This document shows, one piece after another, positions 18,141-26,730 of a stretch of DNA of 64,000 nt. Position numbers and translations under genes: made by a program. The number at the start of each line of letters is the position of its first letter. Positions within the stretch are counted from its first letter, which is position 1. Origin of the DNA: Coleofasciculus sp. FACHB-1120 (GTDB lineage: Bacteria > Cyanobacteriota > Cyanobacteriia > Cyanobacteriales > FACHB-T130); the NCBI RefSeq assembly GCF_014698845.1, contig NZ_JACJTV010000002.1, forward strand, positions 248,001-312,000, given 5' to 3'. A model generated the notes under the pieces. The model was not told the origin of the DNA, made no database searches, and worked only from the letters and a program-made list of their open reading frames with translations.

Positions 18141-18205
18141 ATCATCAATTAAAAATTAGAAATTAAAAATGCCAAGTTTTTAATTTTGCATTTTTAATTG
18201 ATGAT
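18141..18205. terminator. 16-bp A/T-rich inverted repeat between convergent genes
   Basis: Perfect arms ATCATCAATTAAAAAT (18141-18156) and ATTTTTAATTGATGAT (18190-18205) lie between the convergent cysQ-like and Nif11-like genes. It may terminate transcription both ways. Confidence 0.6.
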
Positions 18206-18233
18206 TGAGTAGTCTTACCAAGAATAAATCGGA

Positions 18234-18467
18234 TTACCTAGGAGTCAGATGTCTCCGGGGGCCAATACCGGGATTGATGACAGATGCCAACTCCTCATCG
18301 GATAACTTCTCGATTTCATTATTCAGTTCTTCAACCGTGAAGTCATAGCCACGTTCACTAGCAATCTGGATGAATGTTTCGGGGTTAGTGGTTGCTTTGA
18401 GTCTTGCTTGTAATGCTTGATCTTCTTTAACTGCTTTGAACAAACTGGCAGCGCTTTCCTGTGCCAT
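18234..18467 (-). CDS. Nif11-like leader peptide family protein
   Basis: A 77-residue Nif11-domain protein. The helical leader-like segment (SAASLFKAVKEDQALQARLK through FTVEELNNEIEKLSDEELA, residues 5-62) matches the Nif11 family, which supplies leader peptides for ribosomally made natural products but also includes members with no known modification. The short C-terminal piece ASVINPGIGPRRHLTPR has no Cys, Ser or Thr cluster and no GG cleavage site. A conventional lanthipeptide core is therefore unlikely. No modification enzyme is nearby. A perfect CRP-type palindrome sits 163 bases upstream. Confidence 0.8.
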   Translation of the reverse strand: MAQESAASLFKAVKEDQALQARLKATTNPETFIQIASERGYDFTVEELNNEIEKLSDEELASVINPGIGPRRHLTPR

Positions 18468-18512
18468 GACAATACATCTCCATTAAATATGTGTGATTTA
18501 AATGCATGATTC

Positions 18513-18544
18513 CGATGCACTAAAGATATTCAGATAGTGCATCG
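18513..18544. promoter_or_regulatory. 10-bp inverted repeat in the Nif11 gene 5' region
   Basis: Arms CGATGCACTA (18513-18522) and TAGTGCATCG (18535-18544) lie 46-77 bases before the Nif11 start codon. They could be a repressor site or a leader hairpin. Confidence 0.45.
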
Positions 18545-18629
18545 AGTCGGCATCACATCTGAAGGGAAGCGAGTCTGCCCCCGGATGTCATGTCGGCTGA
18601 ACCTAGTTACCTTTTAGGATAAAGATTTC

Positions 18630-18645
18630 TGTGATACAAGTCACA
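18630..18645 (-). promoter_or_regulatory. Perfect CRP-type site TGTGA-N6-TCACA
   Basis: TGTGATACAAGTCACA matches the cAMP receptor protein consensus on both half sites. It lies upstream of the minus-strand Nif11 gene and downstream of the terminator of the preceding gene, so the Nif11 gene is the likely target. SyCRP1-type regulators in cyanobacteria recognise this palindrome. Binding here is inferred. Confidence 0.65.
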
Positions 18646-18650
18646 AAATA

Positions 18651-18694
18651 TTGACAAAAATTAAAGCTGCCGGTATCTGCAAATACCGGCAGCT
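18651..18694 (-). terminator. Rho-independent terminator of the gene at 18748-19635
   Basis: Arms AGCTGCCGGTAT (18665-18676) and ATACCGGCAGCT (18683-18694) form a 12-bp G/C-rich stem. Read on the minus strand it is followed by TTAATTTTTGTC. Confidence 0.85.
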
Positions 18695-18747
18695 AAATAC
18701 ACTTGTGCTAATACATACCAGTGCTAATACATACCAGCACGAAGATT

Positions 18748-19635
18748 TTAAATTTCGGCGGAGGCGCGTTCAATCAAGCGACGAGCCAAGGTTTGAGTGC
18801 CTGTGTGTTCGTAATAGTTTGTTGTCACATCTAGGAAAGCACCCAGATAGTCCAACTTGTCACCAGAAACTTCCACAAAATTTTGCAGGTTACTGACAAC
18901 TTTTTGCGGGGTTAAATTGTGAGAGGTGACAAAACCACTCATCCAGCCTTTAACAGAATCAAAGCTTTGACCGATAAAGTTGAGCTTACCTTCCGGACTA
19001 CCGCCAGGAATCAAATCGTGGACACGCTGGTATGTCTGATTTCCTTCTAGCTCTGCGGGACTCGCTTGATTCAATCCGGAGGTAGCTTTGAGGAGGAAGT
19101 CAGAGCCAAGGGGAACTAAACCATCAAAGCTAATTAAAGCCACCATCCGCATCAAAGATTCGCCACTATAATCACCTAAAGAGGCGACAAAATCTCCAAT
19201 GCTGTCTCCTGGGATGCCGTTGATTTGGCAAAAGGCAACCAACTCAACCACCAATTTTATACACAAATCAATCGTTTGAGCTTTGTCCGCTTTAGGAGTG
19301 ATGTTGTTTAAAAAACCGAAAAGCGGAATTTTTTCGCCTACTTTGTTCGCCAAGGCGGCTGTACCGAGAGCTTTATCTGCACTATCAACAGTTTGATAGA
19401 GCCACATGGCTCGCTGATATCCCTGCGATTTGTCGTTGTACAGATAGACGGCGCGTTCGCCAATTTGCTGAATTAACGCTTCATCAGTTTCGCCAGTGAC
19501 AGCACGAATTGTGTTGTCAAAGCCAACAATATTTTGCCATTGCCCCGGAACGACAAAATCAAGCGATCGCAAAGCCATCGTGGTGATGTTATTGGTTGGT
19601 AGCTCATCAACCAGTTCAAAAATCGATTTGCTCAC
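18748..19635 (-). CDS. Conserved-looking protein of unknown function
   Basis: A 295-residue soluble protein with no signal peptide, no long hydrophobic segment and no catalytic motif I can name. It is predicted largely helical. A central Gly/Ser-containing segment KATSGLNQASPAELEGNQ could link two helical domains (about 1-190 and 215-295). It resembles neither the orange carotenoid protein nor other known light-harvesting proteins. It has its own strong terminator and a 17-bp imperfect inverted repeat in the spacer upstream, so it is transcribed as a single gene. Start ATG is preceded by AGGAG. Confidence 0.65.
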   Translation of the reverse strand: MSKSIFELVDELPTNNITTMALRSLDFVVPGQWQNIVGFDNTIRAVTGETDEALIQQIGERAVYLYNDKSQGYQRAMWLYQTVDSADKALGTAALANKVGEKIPLFGFLNNITPKADKAQTIDLCIKLVVELVAFCQINGIPGDSIGDFVASLGDYSGESLMRMVALISFDGLVPLGSDFLLKATSGLNQASPAELEGNQTYQRVHDLIPGGSPEGKLNFIGQSFDSVKGWMSGFVTSHNLTPQKVVSNLQNFVEVSGDKLDYLGAFLDVTTNYYEHTGTQTLARRLIERASAEI

Positions 19636-19685
19636 AGTCGTAGTCTCCTTGTTTTTTCAGTCGTCATTCATCAGTAGCCAGCAGT

Positions 19686-19732
19686 AATCAGTCATAAGTC
19701 ATAAATTGCAAACGAATGACTCATGACTGATT
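19686..19732. repeat. 17-bp imperfect inverted repeat
   Basis: AATCAGTCATAAGTCAT (19686-19702) pairs with ATGACTCATGACTGATT (19716-19732) with one mismatch. It lies between two minus-strand genes, just downstream of the lipoprotein operon boundary, and may be the promoter-distal terminator or an operator for the gene at 18748-19635. Confidence 0.6.
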
Positions 19733-19744
19733 CCTCAGGACTAC

Positions 19745-20257
19745 TTACTTTAGTCGAGACAGACCATTGAGATTAAATTTTTGCAGCCAAGCTTCGCGAT
19801 CGCTCTGAGTAAAGGAAGCATCGCGGGATTGAATTTTGACTTGGTAGCGATCGCCTACTAAAACAGCAGTGCCATTATTCCCCTGATTCACCGCTGGATA
19901 GCCAGCGATTGTTTTAGTGCTACTCTTAAATTTCGCTGCGGCTGTGGGAGTGCTGGTGGTATCAGAAATAGACAGCACGGCAACATCCTTGCCACCTTTT
20001 TTCAACTTATACTCAGCAAAGCCTTTTTTCTCTTGAGCTGGTACAGTTTGGAAGCCACTGCTACCTTTTGGAAAAAATTTGTTAAAGCTGCTACCCTGTT
20101 CAGCCTGTTTAGCAACTGCTGGAGGAGCATTCCTCTGAGTGCTTTCCTTTTGCGCTTGGTCATAACGAGAGGGAGCTTGGGTTGCACAAGAAGTTACTAG
20201 CAGCAACATCGAGAGCAACAACGCCGCGAAAATTCTCCGCCCATTCTGAAAAATCAT
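19745..20257 (-). CDS. Lipoprotein of unknown function
   Basis: A 170-residue predicted lipoprotein: MIFQNGRRIFAALLLSMLLLV is a signal peptide ending in the lipobox VTSC. A longer in-frame extension to 20359 exists. The ATG at 20257 is chosen because a perfect Shine-Dalgarno AGGAGG sits five bases upstream and it gives a clean signal peptide. The mature part is basic and Ser/Thr-rich with a compact C-terminal domain (YKLKKGGKDVAVLSISDT to LNGLSRLK), in which lysines and an ETF-like beta pattern suggest a small alpha/beta fold. Its role in the envelope is unknown. Confidence 0.72.
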   Translation of the reverse strand: MIFQNGRRIFAALLLSMLLLVTSCATQAPSRYDQAQKESTQRNAPPAVAKQAEQGSSFNKFFPKGSSGFQTVPAQEKKGFAEYKLKKGGKDVAVLSISDTTSTPTAAAKFKSSTKTIAGYPAVNQGNNGTAVLVGDRYQVKIQSRDASFTQSDREAWLQKFNLNGLSRLK

Positions 20258-20541
20258 TACCGCCTCCTGATAGCTTGAGGTTTCATTTTTATCACCATCT
20301 TTACATTTTTGGCATCTAGCTATGGAGAAACTTAAGCGATTCTCAAGAGGTTTACTCACTTAAGCTGTGACAAGTCTCAACCCCAATTCTTCTTTTCCCT
20401 ACATTCTACTTGCGCGGGATTTGACATCAGAATTCCCCAAACCCTTTTTTCAGGGAGAGAAGTGAAGTGTAGCGCCAATCAAGGGGAGGGATTGGGTACC
20501 TCAGAATCCATTGTGGAGAAAGGGGGAGGAGGTTCTGCCGC

Positions 20542-21189
20542 TCAAGAGCGGTGAGCAATGACAGCATAGAAAGGATCTCCCCCACTGGCACCCATCCACT
20601 GTAGGAGCTTCGGCGCGGAGGATTGGTGAGTAATGACTTCTGGGGAGCTAAATCCGGGGACTGAGGTGAAGTAGCTTTTCACTAGCTCAACCCGACTAGC
20701 TTCGGAACTATCTCGCCATGCAGCGATCGCTTTTTGATAGAACATCCGGTTGGAAAAGCTGATAATTGCTATTCCGCCGGGTTTGAGGATGCGGTAAATT
20801 TCCGCAAATACAGCATCCGGGTATTGCAGATACTGCACCGAGACACAGTTGAGAACGGCGTCAAAATCTTCATTCGGTAGGGGTAGCTTCGGATTTTTGT
20901 TGATATCTTGAACAAAATAACGATCGAAGCGGGGATTTTTAGCCAGTTCCTCCTCGTTCAGTCCGTGTCCTTCGATATGAGCAAATTTCATCTCTTCTGG
21001 TAGATGGGAAACCCAGCTACTCATCATGTCCAAGATGCGGGTATTCGGCTTCAAGCGATCGCGGTATAGATCCGTCAGTTGTTGAATAAACCCTTCGTCT
21101 ACGTGGGTCACAAACCGCGGATAGGAGTAAAACTCCGTATCATCGGTATCGTCTAACTTAGTGCGTTGATTCGGTCGCAGCATCATCAT
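20542..21189 (-). CDS. Class I SAM-dependent methyltransferase-like protein
   Basis: A 215-residue protein with a methyltransferase type 11 arrangement: RILDMMSSWVSHLP at motif I, FDAVLNCVSVQYLQYPD at motif IV and EIYRILKPGGIAIISFSNRMF at motifs V-VI. Motif I lacks the usual Gly-x-Gly-x-Gly loop, reading D-M-M-S-S-W. The rest of the fold is normal, and this variant may be a subfamily trait that still binds SAM. The substrate is unknown. Three consecutive Met codons open the frame, and the first is used here. Confidence 0.72.
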   Translation of the reverse strand: MMMLRPNQRTKLDDTDDTEFYSYPRFVTHVDEGFIQQLTDLYRDRLKPNTRILDMMSSWVSHLPEEMKFAHIEGHGLNEEELAKNPRFDRYFVQDINKNPKLPLPNEDFDAVLNCVSVQYLQYPDAVFAEIYRILKPGGIAIISFSNRMFYQKAIAAWRDSSEASRVELVKSYFTSVPGFSSPEVITHQSSAPKLLQWMGASGGDPFYAVIAHRS

Positions 21190-21299
21190 CTAAAACTGAA
21201 GCTATCTTTACATCACCAGTTTAGAAAAATTACGAACTGTAAAGATATGCCCCTAGGCTAAAGCCACACCCGTGAGAGTGACGGCTGTTCACTTTAACT

Positions 21300-21345
21300 T
21301 GGCGTACCTCTGCGCCCCCCTTTGCGTTCTTTGCGTTAAAAAAAA
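21300..21345. repeat. Dispersed TTTGCGTT-type spacer repeat
   Basis: Contains GGCGTACCTCTGCG and CTTTGCGTTCTTTGCGTT followed by an A run. Related sequence occurs behind acs (6503-6530) and behind the prolyl oligopeptidase (34921-34985). Confidence 0.55.
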
Positions 21346-21403
21346 CCTCCTTCAAATCCTGGCGGGGTTTCCCTTGCCAGCAACCAAAAAACAAAGCTAA
21401 ATT

Positions 21404-21422
21404 AATATTACGTACGCTAACT
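21404..21422 (+). promoter_or_regulatory. Operator-like motif before marR
   Basis: AATATTACGTACGCTAACT lies ten bases before the marR start. It shares AATATTACGTA with the two motifs between marR and the MFS gene (21967 and 22012), so autorepression by the MarR protein is likely. Confidence 0.5.
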
Positions 21423-21431
21423 AATTAACCA

Positions 21432-21899
21432 ATGTCTTCTACATCTGCTGAGAGCAAGCCTTTTGAGCAATGGCACGAAGTAATGGCACCCTATAGTTTG
21501 GGCTACCGGATCAAACTGCTCTCCCAGGTGTTTAACCGCAAGTTTCAGGAACGGCTGGAGCCTTTGGGACTGACTCCCTTTCACTGGGTTGTATTGTGCT
21601 GTTTGTGGGAAGAAGACGGCTTAGCCACTTGCAGTATTGGGGAAAAACTACAGCAAGTGGGAGGTACGATCACCGGGGTGCTAGATCGGATGGAAGAGCG
21701 GGGGCTGATTCGTCGGGAACGCGACCTTCGCGATCGCCGGATTTGGCGCATTTGGTTGACGGAAGCAGGCAAGCAACTACAAGAAGTCCTACCGCCAATC
21801 GCGCTAGAAATTCGGGAACAGGCGATGAAAGGGATTCCGATGGCTGAACGCGAACATTTTTCTCAATTGGTAGATCAAGCGATCGCGAATCTCTCTTAA
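21432..21899 (+). CDS. MarR-family transcriptional regulator
   Basis: A 155-residue winged-helix repressor. A dimerising N-terminal helix precedes the recognition region TCSIGEKLQQVGGTITGVLDRMEERGLIRRERDLRDRRIW, which is the typical MarR helix-turn-helix and beta wing with the conserved D-R-R of the wing. It is followed 297 bases later by a drug-efflux-type MFS transporter on the same strand. Both genes are preceded by copies of an AATATTACGTATACG-like motif, so this protein probably represses itself and the transporter until a small ligand, often phenolic, is bound. Confidence 0.88.
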   Translation: MSSTSAESKPFEQWHEVMAPYSLGYRIKLLSQVFNRKFQERLEPLGLTPFHWVVLCCLWEEDGLATCSIGEKLQQVGGTITGVLDRMEERGLIRRERDLRDRRIWRIWLTEAGKQLQEVLPPIALEIREQAMKGIPMAEREHFSQLVDQAIANLS

Positions 21900-21966
21900 G
21901 GCTTGTAGAAGATAGCGACAATCTTCATCCGACTGGGTGAAGCATCGCATTAGGGATTCATCTAAA

Positions 21967-22030
21967 AATATTACGTATACGAAATAAATGCTGTTTACCA
22001 ATGATTTCATAAATATTACATATACGGAAT
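21967..22030 (+). promoter_or_regulatory. Pair of operator-like direct repeats before the MFS gene
   Basis: AATATTACGTATACGAAAT (21967-21985) and AATATTACATATACGGAAT (22012-22030) differ at two positions and start 45 bp apart. The core CGTATACG is self-complementary. They resemble the motif before marR. Confidence 0.55.
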
Positions 22031-22196
22031 GACCGCTTATTAAATACTTTGCCGAGCAGGTAAAAAGTGATAACAACAAACTGAACCAAGGACAGATGCC
22101 TCTCTAGAGGAGCGTGTTGGTCTAGTAGCAACAGCCCAACAGACAGTAGATAGGCAATCAGAACTACCTACAAGCAACCCCTGAATCCCAAGATTT

Positions 22197-23471
22197 ATGA
22201 AAAAAAACGCCATCAAGTTCATGCCAGTTTTACCGGCATTGAGATCGAGAAACTATCAGTTATTTTTCGCCGGTCAGGGGCTTTCGCTCGTTGGAACTTG
22301 GATGACGCAAATCGCCACGATTTGGCTAGTTTATAGTCTCACGAATTCAGCCTTATTACTGGGTATAGTTGGATTTGCAGGACAATTTCCCAGTTTTATA
22401 CTGACTCCATTTGGTGGGGTTGTAGTCGATCGAGTCTCTCGTCATCGGCTCTTAGTCATTACTCAAAGCCTCGCCATGCTCCAGTCCTTAGCGCTAGCTT
22501 TTGTAGCGCTAACCGGAATCGCCCAAGTCTGGCATCTAATTGTTTTGAGTATATTTCAAGGAATCATTAACGCCTTTGATGCCCCCACTCGTCAAGCTTT
22601 CGTACCAGAAATTATCGAACGAAAAGATGATTTAGCGAATGCGATCGCGCTGAATTCTTCCATGTTTAATGGGGCGCGATTGATTGGTCCTGCCATTGGA
22701 GGGTTGCTTGTTGCCTCAGTTGGAGCAGGTTACTGTTTTTTAATTGATGGTCTCAGCTATATTGCCGTCATTACTGCTTTATTAGCAATGAAGGTAAAGC
22801 CCAGTAAAATAGCAGTCTCTCACGCTCATCCTTGGCAAAGATTGAAAGAAGGATTTGTGTATACCTTTGGCTTTCCACCAATTCGTTCTATCATCTTGCT
22901 GCTAGCGTTAGTTAGTTTTATGGGAATGCAATATACCGTTCTCACACCAATATTTGCCACGCAAATTCTTCATGGCAACGCTGAAACCCTGGGCTTTCTG
23001 ATGGCGGCGGCGGGAGTAGGAGCGTTAATTGGTGCAGTTCATTTAAGTACGCGGAAAAATGTTTTAGGCTTGGGCAGATTGATTGCTTATTCTCCGGCTC
23101 TCATGGGGATGGGATTGATTGGTTTTTCTTTGTCTCGCGTGCTGGGACTTTCTTTACTAATGATGTTAGTGGTTGGCTTGAGTTTTACTTTGCAATTCAC
23201 ATCTAGTAATACAGTTCTCCAAACTATTGTCGAGGATGATAAGCGTGGCAGGGTGATGAGCATCTACACAATGGCATTTTTTGGTGTTGTTCCCTTAGGA
23301 AATCTATTTGCGGGTTCTTTAGCAAGTCAAATCGGTGCGCCCAATACGTTAATGATTGGGGGAATCTTTTGTATTCTCGGTTCTTTCCTATTTACAAAAC
23401 AGCTACCTGGTATAAGACGCTTGGTTCGCCCCATTTATACAAAAATTGGCATTCTTCCCCAGCGTTCTTAA
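22197..23471 (+). CDS. MFS transporter, EntS/MFS_3-like efflux permease
   Basis: A 424-residue permease with 12 predicted membrane helices. FFAGQGLSLVGTWMTQIATIW at residues 24-44 is the typical first helix of MFS_3 exporters such as enterobactin exporter EntS, and GGVVVDRVSRHRLLV is the conserved cytoplasmic loop 2-3. FDAPTRQAFVPEII is also a hallmark of this group. It is likely a proton-driven exporter of a hydrophobic compound or siderophore-like molecule. The adjacent marR gene and shared operator motifs suggest inducible efflux. Only 297 bases separate the genes, with no gene in between. Confidence 0.87.
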   Translation: MKKNAIKFMPVLPALRSRNYQLFFAGQGLSLVGTWMTQIATIWLVYSLTNSALLLGIVGFAGQFPSFILTPFGGVVVDRVSRHRLLVITQSLAMLQSLALAFVALTGIAQVWHLIVLSIFQGIINAFDAPTRQAFVPEIIERKDDLANAIALNSSMFNGARLIGPAIGGLLVASVGAGYCFLIDGLSYIAVITALLAMKVKPSKIAVSHAHPWQRLKEGFVYTFGFPPIRSIILLLALVSFMGMQYTVLTPIFATQILHGNAETLGFLMAAAGVGALIGAVHLSTRKNVLGLGRLIAYSPALMGMGLIGFSLSRVLGLSLLMMLVVGLSFTLQFTSSNTVLQTIVEDDKRGRVMSIYTMAFFGVVPLGNLFAGSLASQIGAPNTLMIGGIFCILGSFLFTKQLPGIRRLVRPIYTKIGILPQRS

Positions 23472-23486
23472 ATAAGAGTGTTATTG

Positions 23487-23560
23487 AACCGCAAAGGCGC
23501 GTTGGCGTAGCCTGCGCGTCAGCGCTTAGTACACGAAGGAAAGACGCTAAGAACGCCAAG
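23487..23560. repeat. Dispersed GCAAAGG-type spacer repeat, opposite orientation
   Basis: Contains ACCGCAAAGGCGCGTTGG, then CGTAGCCTGCGCGTCAGCG and AGACGCTAAGAACGCCAAGC. The G/C-rich middle is partly self-complementary. The remaining spacer to 23761 carries A/T-rich degenerate repeats (GACTGGTGAATGAGTATTAA-like, several times). Confidence 0.5.
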
Positions 23561-23761
23561 CAAGAGAAACCAGAGGATTTTATGAATCACTTAAGATTGC
23601 TATAGTGAGTGAATATTAAAGACTGGTGAATGAGTATTAAAAGCGGGTAAATGAGGATTCAAGACTGGAGATTGAAAATTAAAGACTGATGAATCACAAT
23701 TGGGTGAAAACAGTAATCCCCTCTTTTTTTGCCCGCTTCTCTTCTTCTCTCCCGCTCCTCC

Positions 23762-26209
23762 TTATTTAGCCCAAGTGAAGCGGAACGTCGCTCCAGTGCC
23801 CGCTGCGGACTCCAGCCACACCCTTCCACCGCGACTTTCAACAATTTTCTTCACCACCGATAGACCGATACCCGTTCCTTCAACTTTGTCCCTCGCTTCC
23901 AGCCTTTGGAAGATGCCCCAAATCTTCTGATGGTACTTGGGTTCGATTCCTTGCCCATTATCAGCGACTGAGAACTCGTAGTATTTTCCTAGTTCCCGAA
24001 CACCAACCTGAATACACATATCCGAGCGATTTGCGTACTTGATGGCGTTGCCGATCAAGTTCATAAACACCTGCTGTAATGGCACCCGTTCGGTTTGCAA
24101 CGTCGGCATATTTGGTACAACAATCGCAACTTCGGGCGGCGGATCGAGCAGTTCGATGACTTCCGACAGCAAAGAGGAGACATTCACCGTCTCGATCTGT
24201 TGTTGCACCCTACCCGCCCGCGAATATTGCAGAATGCCGTTAATTAAAGCTTCCATGCGATGAACTCGTCCCCGCAATAAATTTAGATGTTCGCGGGAGT
24301 CTTCAGTCAGTTTATCTGCGAGGTCTTCCTCAATCCATTCTGAAAGCGTAGCGATCGCTCTTAAGGGTGCTTTCAAGTCATGAGATGCAATATAAGCAAA
24401 CTGGTCTAAATCCCGGTTACTGCGTTCTAGCGCCTGGGTCATTTGAACCAGTTCTTCCGCCTTTTTCTCAATTTCCTGACGCGATCGCACTTGTTCTGTC
24501 ACTTCCACGGCGTGGGTCATAATGCCGTTGACTTTACCATTGGCATCTACTAAGGGTTGGTAGACGAAATTCCAAAAACTCTCTTCTAGAATGCCATCGC
24601 TGTTGCGGTCGAACATCGCCCGCATCTCATTGCCGACAAAAGGTTCGCCACTGGTATAAACCTGGTCTAACAACTCGAAAAAGCCTTGCCCTTGCAAGTC
24701 CCAGAACGCCTCGCGCACGGGTTTACCGACGATATCCCGCTTTTCCACAATCTGCATATACAGTGGGTTCACCGTTTCCGTGACATGGTTCGAGCCACGG
24801 GTGATGGCAATTGCCGCCGGTGCTTGCATGAAGACTCGCTGTAGTTCAGCACGGGCTGCTTGGGCTTCGGCTAAAGCGCGATCGCGAATCTCCCGCTCTT
24901 GCTTGCGTTCGCTGATGTCGCGAGAAACCCCTACAATCTCCACAACGTTGCCATTGGTATCGAAAATTGGGGATTTAATCGTGTGGAAGAAGCGAGTTTC
25001 GCCGTCAGCGCGGACATTCGGCTCTTCCAGAACCTCGATTGGCTGACCTGTTGTGAAGACTTGCAGGTCGTCTTGCAGGTACTGCTGAGTGTAATCGAGT
25101 TGATTGTAGGGGACATCCGTGATGCCGTGAAGCTGCTCAAGAGTCATTCCATAATATTCGCAGGCAGCTTTGTTGGCATACACCACAACTGAGCCAGGAG
25201 CCTTACAAAACACCATATCCTGCACGGAATCGAGAATCTGGGCATAGCGGTGTTCGCTCTGTTTCAGGGCTTCCTCGGCACTTTTGCGATCGCTAATATC
25301 GGTGTGAACACCAATCCATTCCCGAATGCTGCCGTCCGCTTCAAATACGGGGACGGCGCGCACGCTCATATATTTATAAATACCGTCGGAACGCCGCAGA
25401 CGATGCTCGATTTGGTAAAGGGTGCCATTGGCAACCGCATTCAACCACTCTTGCACGGTATGCGCTTGGTCATCTGGGTGAACGGCATTGAGCCACCCCC
25501 AGCCTTTTAGCTGTTCGTAGGATTGCCCGGTAAACGCACTCCAACCCGGCTGTGGAGTGACAAATTCTCCCTCAGCTTTGGTGTCCCAGATAATTTGAGC
25601 TGTGGCTTCCACAAGCGAACGGTAGCGTTCTTCACTCTTGCGGAGTGCTTCTTGCACCGTTTCCACCTCGATTCGTGCTGCCTGTTCGCGCAATAGAAGC
25701 TGAGTTTTTTCCTCAGCTTCCTTCTCCTTGGTGATATCGACCATCACGCCGCGTAGCAACTTGGGGCAACCTTGTTCATCGCAGACCACACGCACCACAT
25801 CTTTGAGCCAGACGACGCGACCATCCGATGCGATCGCTCGATACTGAAATTCGTGGTCTTTTGCTTGATTGGTTGCACTCACGCAAAAATTAACGCACCA
25901 GTCGCGGTCTTCCGGATGCAGCAAGCAATCCTGCCAAAACGTCGGCTCATTTAACCACTGACTGATAGGATAGCCGAGAATATCTTGAGCGCGATCGCTA
26001 ACAAACGTGAATTTCCACGTCACAGCATCCATTTCCCAGACAATCGCATCCAGTCCCTGCACTAGCTCGACAAAGCGCCGATGTGCCTCTGCTGCACTTC
26101 GTGCCGCTACTTCCTGCTCAGCCGCTTCGCTAATGCTAACAGCTAGCGCTGTTGTTGATGCCTCAGCGTCTCGCTGTGCCGCTTCTAACTCCGTCTCACT
26201 CATCCTCAA
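23762..26209 (-). CDS. Multi-PAS hybrid-type sensor histidine kinase
   Basis: An 815-residue cytoplasmic histidine kinase with no membrane segment. It begins with a short coiled coil, then has four PAS/PAC units (about residues 42-180, 195-315, 318-440 and 455-575). A second coiled coil precedes the HisKA dimerisation domain with phospho-acceptor His610 in YIASHDLKAPLRAI. The HATPase domain has the N box NLIGNAIKYAN, the G1 box DNGQGIEP and the G2 box GTGIGLSVVKKI. The YIASHDLKAPL type of H box is the one found in phytochrome-like kinases. No receiver domain or partner response regulator is adjacent. It may be cotranscribed with the upstream phhB gene (70 bp apart). Confidence 0.9.
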   Translation of the reverse strand: MRMSETELEAAQRDAEASTTALAVSISEAAEQEVAARSAAEAHRRFVELVQGLDAIVWEMDAVTWKFTFVSDRAQDILGYPISQWLNEPTFWQDCLLHPEDRDWCVNFCVSATNQAKDHEFQYRAIASDGRVVWLKDVVRVVCDEQGCPKLLRGVMVDITKEKEAEEKTQLLLREQAARIEVETVQEALRKSEERYRSLVEATAQIIWDTKAEGEFVTPQPGWSAFTGQSYEQLKGWGWLNAVHPDDQAHTVQEWLNAVANGTLYQIEHRLRRSDGIYKYMSVRAVPVFEADGSIREWIGVHTDISDRKSAEEALKQSEHRYAQILDSVQDMVFCKAPGSVVVYANKAACEYYGMTLEQLHGITDVPYNQLDYTQQYLQDDLQVFTTGQPIEVLEEPNVRADGETRFFHTIKSPIFDTNGNVVEIVGVSRDISERKQEREIRDRALAEAQAARAELQRVFMQAPAAIAITRGSNHVTETVNPLYMQIVEKRDIVGKPVREAFWDLQGQGFFELLDQVYTSGEPFVGNEMRAMFDRNSDGILEESFWNFVYQPLVDANGKVNGIMTHAVEVTEQVRSRQEIEKKAEELVQMTQALERSNRDLDQFAYIASHDLKAPLRAIATLSEWIEEDLADKLTEDSREHLNLLRGRVHRMEALINGILQYSRAGRVQQQIETVNVSSLLSEVIELLDPPPEVAIVVPNMPTLQTERVPLQQVFMNLIGNAIKYANRSDMCIQVGVRELGKYYEFSVADNGQGIEPKYHQKIWGIFQRLEARDKVEGTGIGLSVVKKIVESRGGRVWLESAAGTGATFRFTWAK

Positions 26210-26279
26210 GTCTTCTTCTCAGTATGACCATCGATCTAGATGCCCGACTGTTTGCCCAGGCTCCAAACGTTCCAGGAGC

Positions 26280-26633
26280 TTACTTTTGAGTAAATTCCGG
26301 GGCAATCCGATCTGTCTTTGCCGCCATTATAAAATCGTTCCGGTGCAAACCAGAAATCGCGTGAGTCCACCACCTCACCGTCACCTTACCCCACTCCGTC
26401 AGCAAAGCCGGGTGATGCCCTTCCGCTTCCGCTGCTTCGCCGACTTTATTAGTGAAAGCTAGCGCCGTCTGAAAATCTGCAAACTTGTAGGTGCGCTTAA
26501 GCCGCGATTCTCCCTCCTCTTCCACAATGTTCCAATCTGGAATCTCTGGTTTCAGTTCTGCGATATCCGCCTCAGTAACGCGTGGCGCATCCTTATGACA
26601 GGCAATACACTTTTCTTGTGTCAGATTTGCCAT
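26280..26633 (-). CDS. Pterin-4a-carbinolamine dehydratase family protein
   Basis: A 117-residue protein with the core of the PCD/DCoH fold. [23 protein letters not shown] contains the conserved histidine pair that dehydrates 4a-hydroxytetrahydropterin, and [19 protein letters not shown] is the preceding strand. An N-terminal extension with CIACHKDAP carries a Cys-x-x-Cys pair absent from the classical enzyme. No aromatic amino acid hydroxylase is nearby, so the function may be pterin recycling for another enzyme or a moonlighting role. It lies just upstream of the PAS kinase on the same strand. Confidence 0.88.
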   Translation of the reverse strand: MANLTQEKCIACHKDAPRVTEADIAELKPEIPDWNIVEEEGESRLKRTYKFADFQTALAFTNKVGEAAEAEGHHPALLTEWGKVTVRWWTHAISGLHRNDFIMAAKTDRIAPEFTQK

Positions 26634-26730
26634 ATTTCCCTATTTTCGGCACTTAAGTTGTCCGATTTTACCCAAGTGTTGTTTTTCCCACGTCTGCCAT
26701 AATGCGGATTTTGGCTAGAAGGATGGGTGG

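Noticed and set aside
18748-19635. Orange carotenoid protein
   Set aside because: Length is near that family, but no OCP motif is present in either domain.
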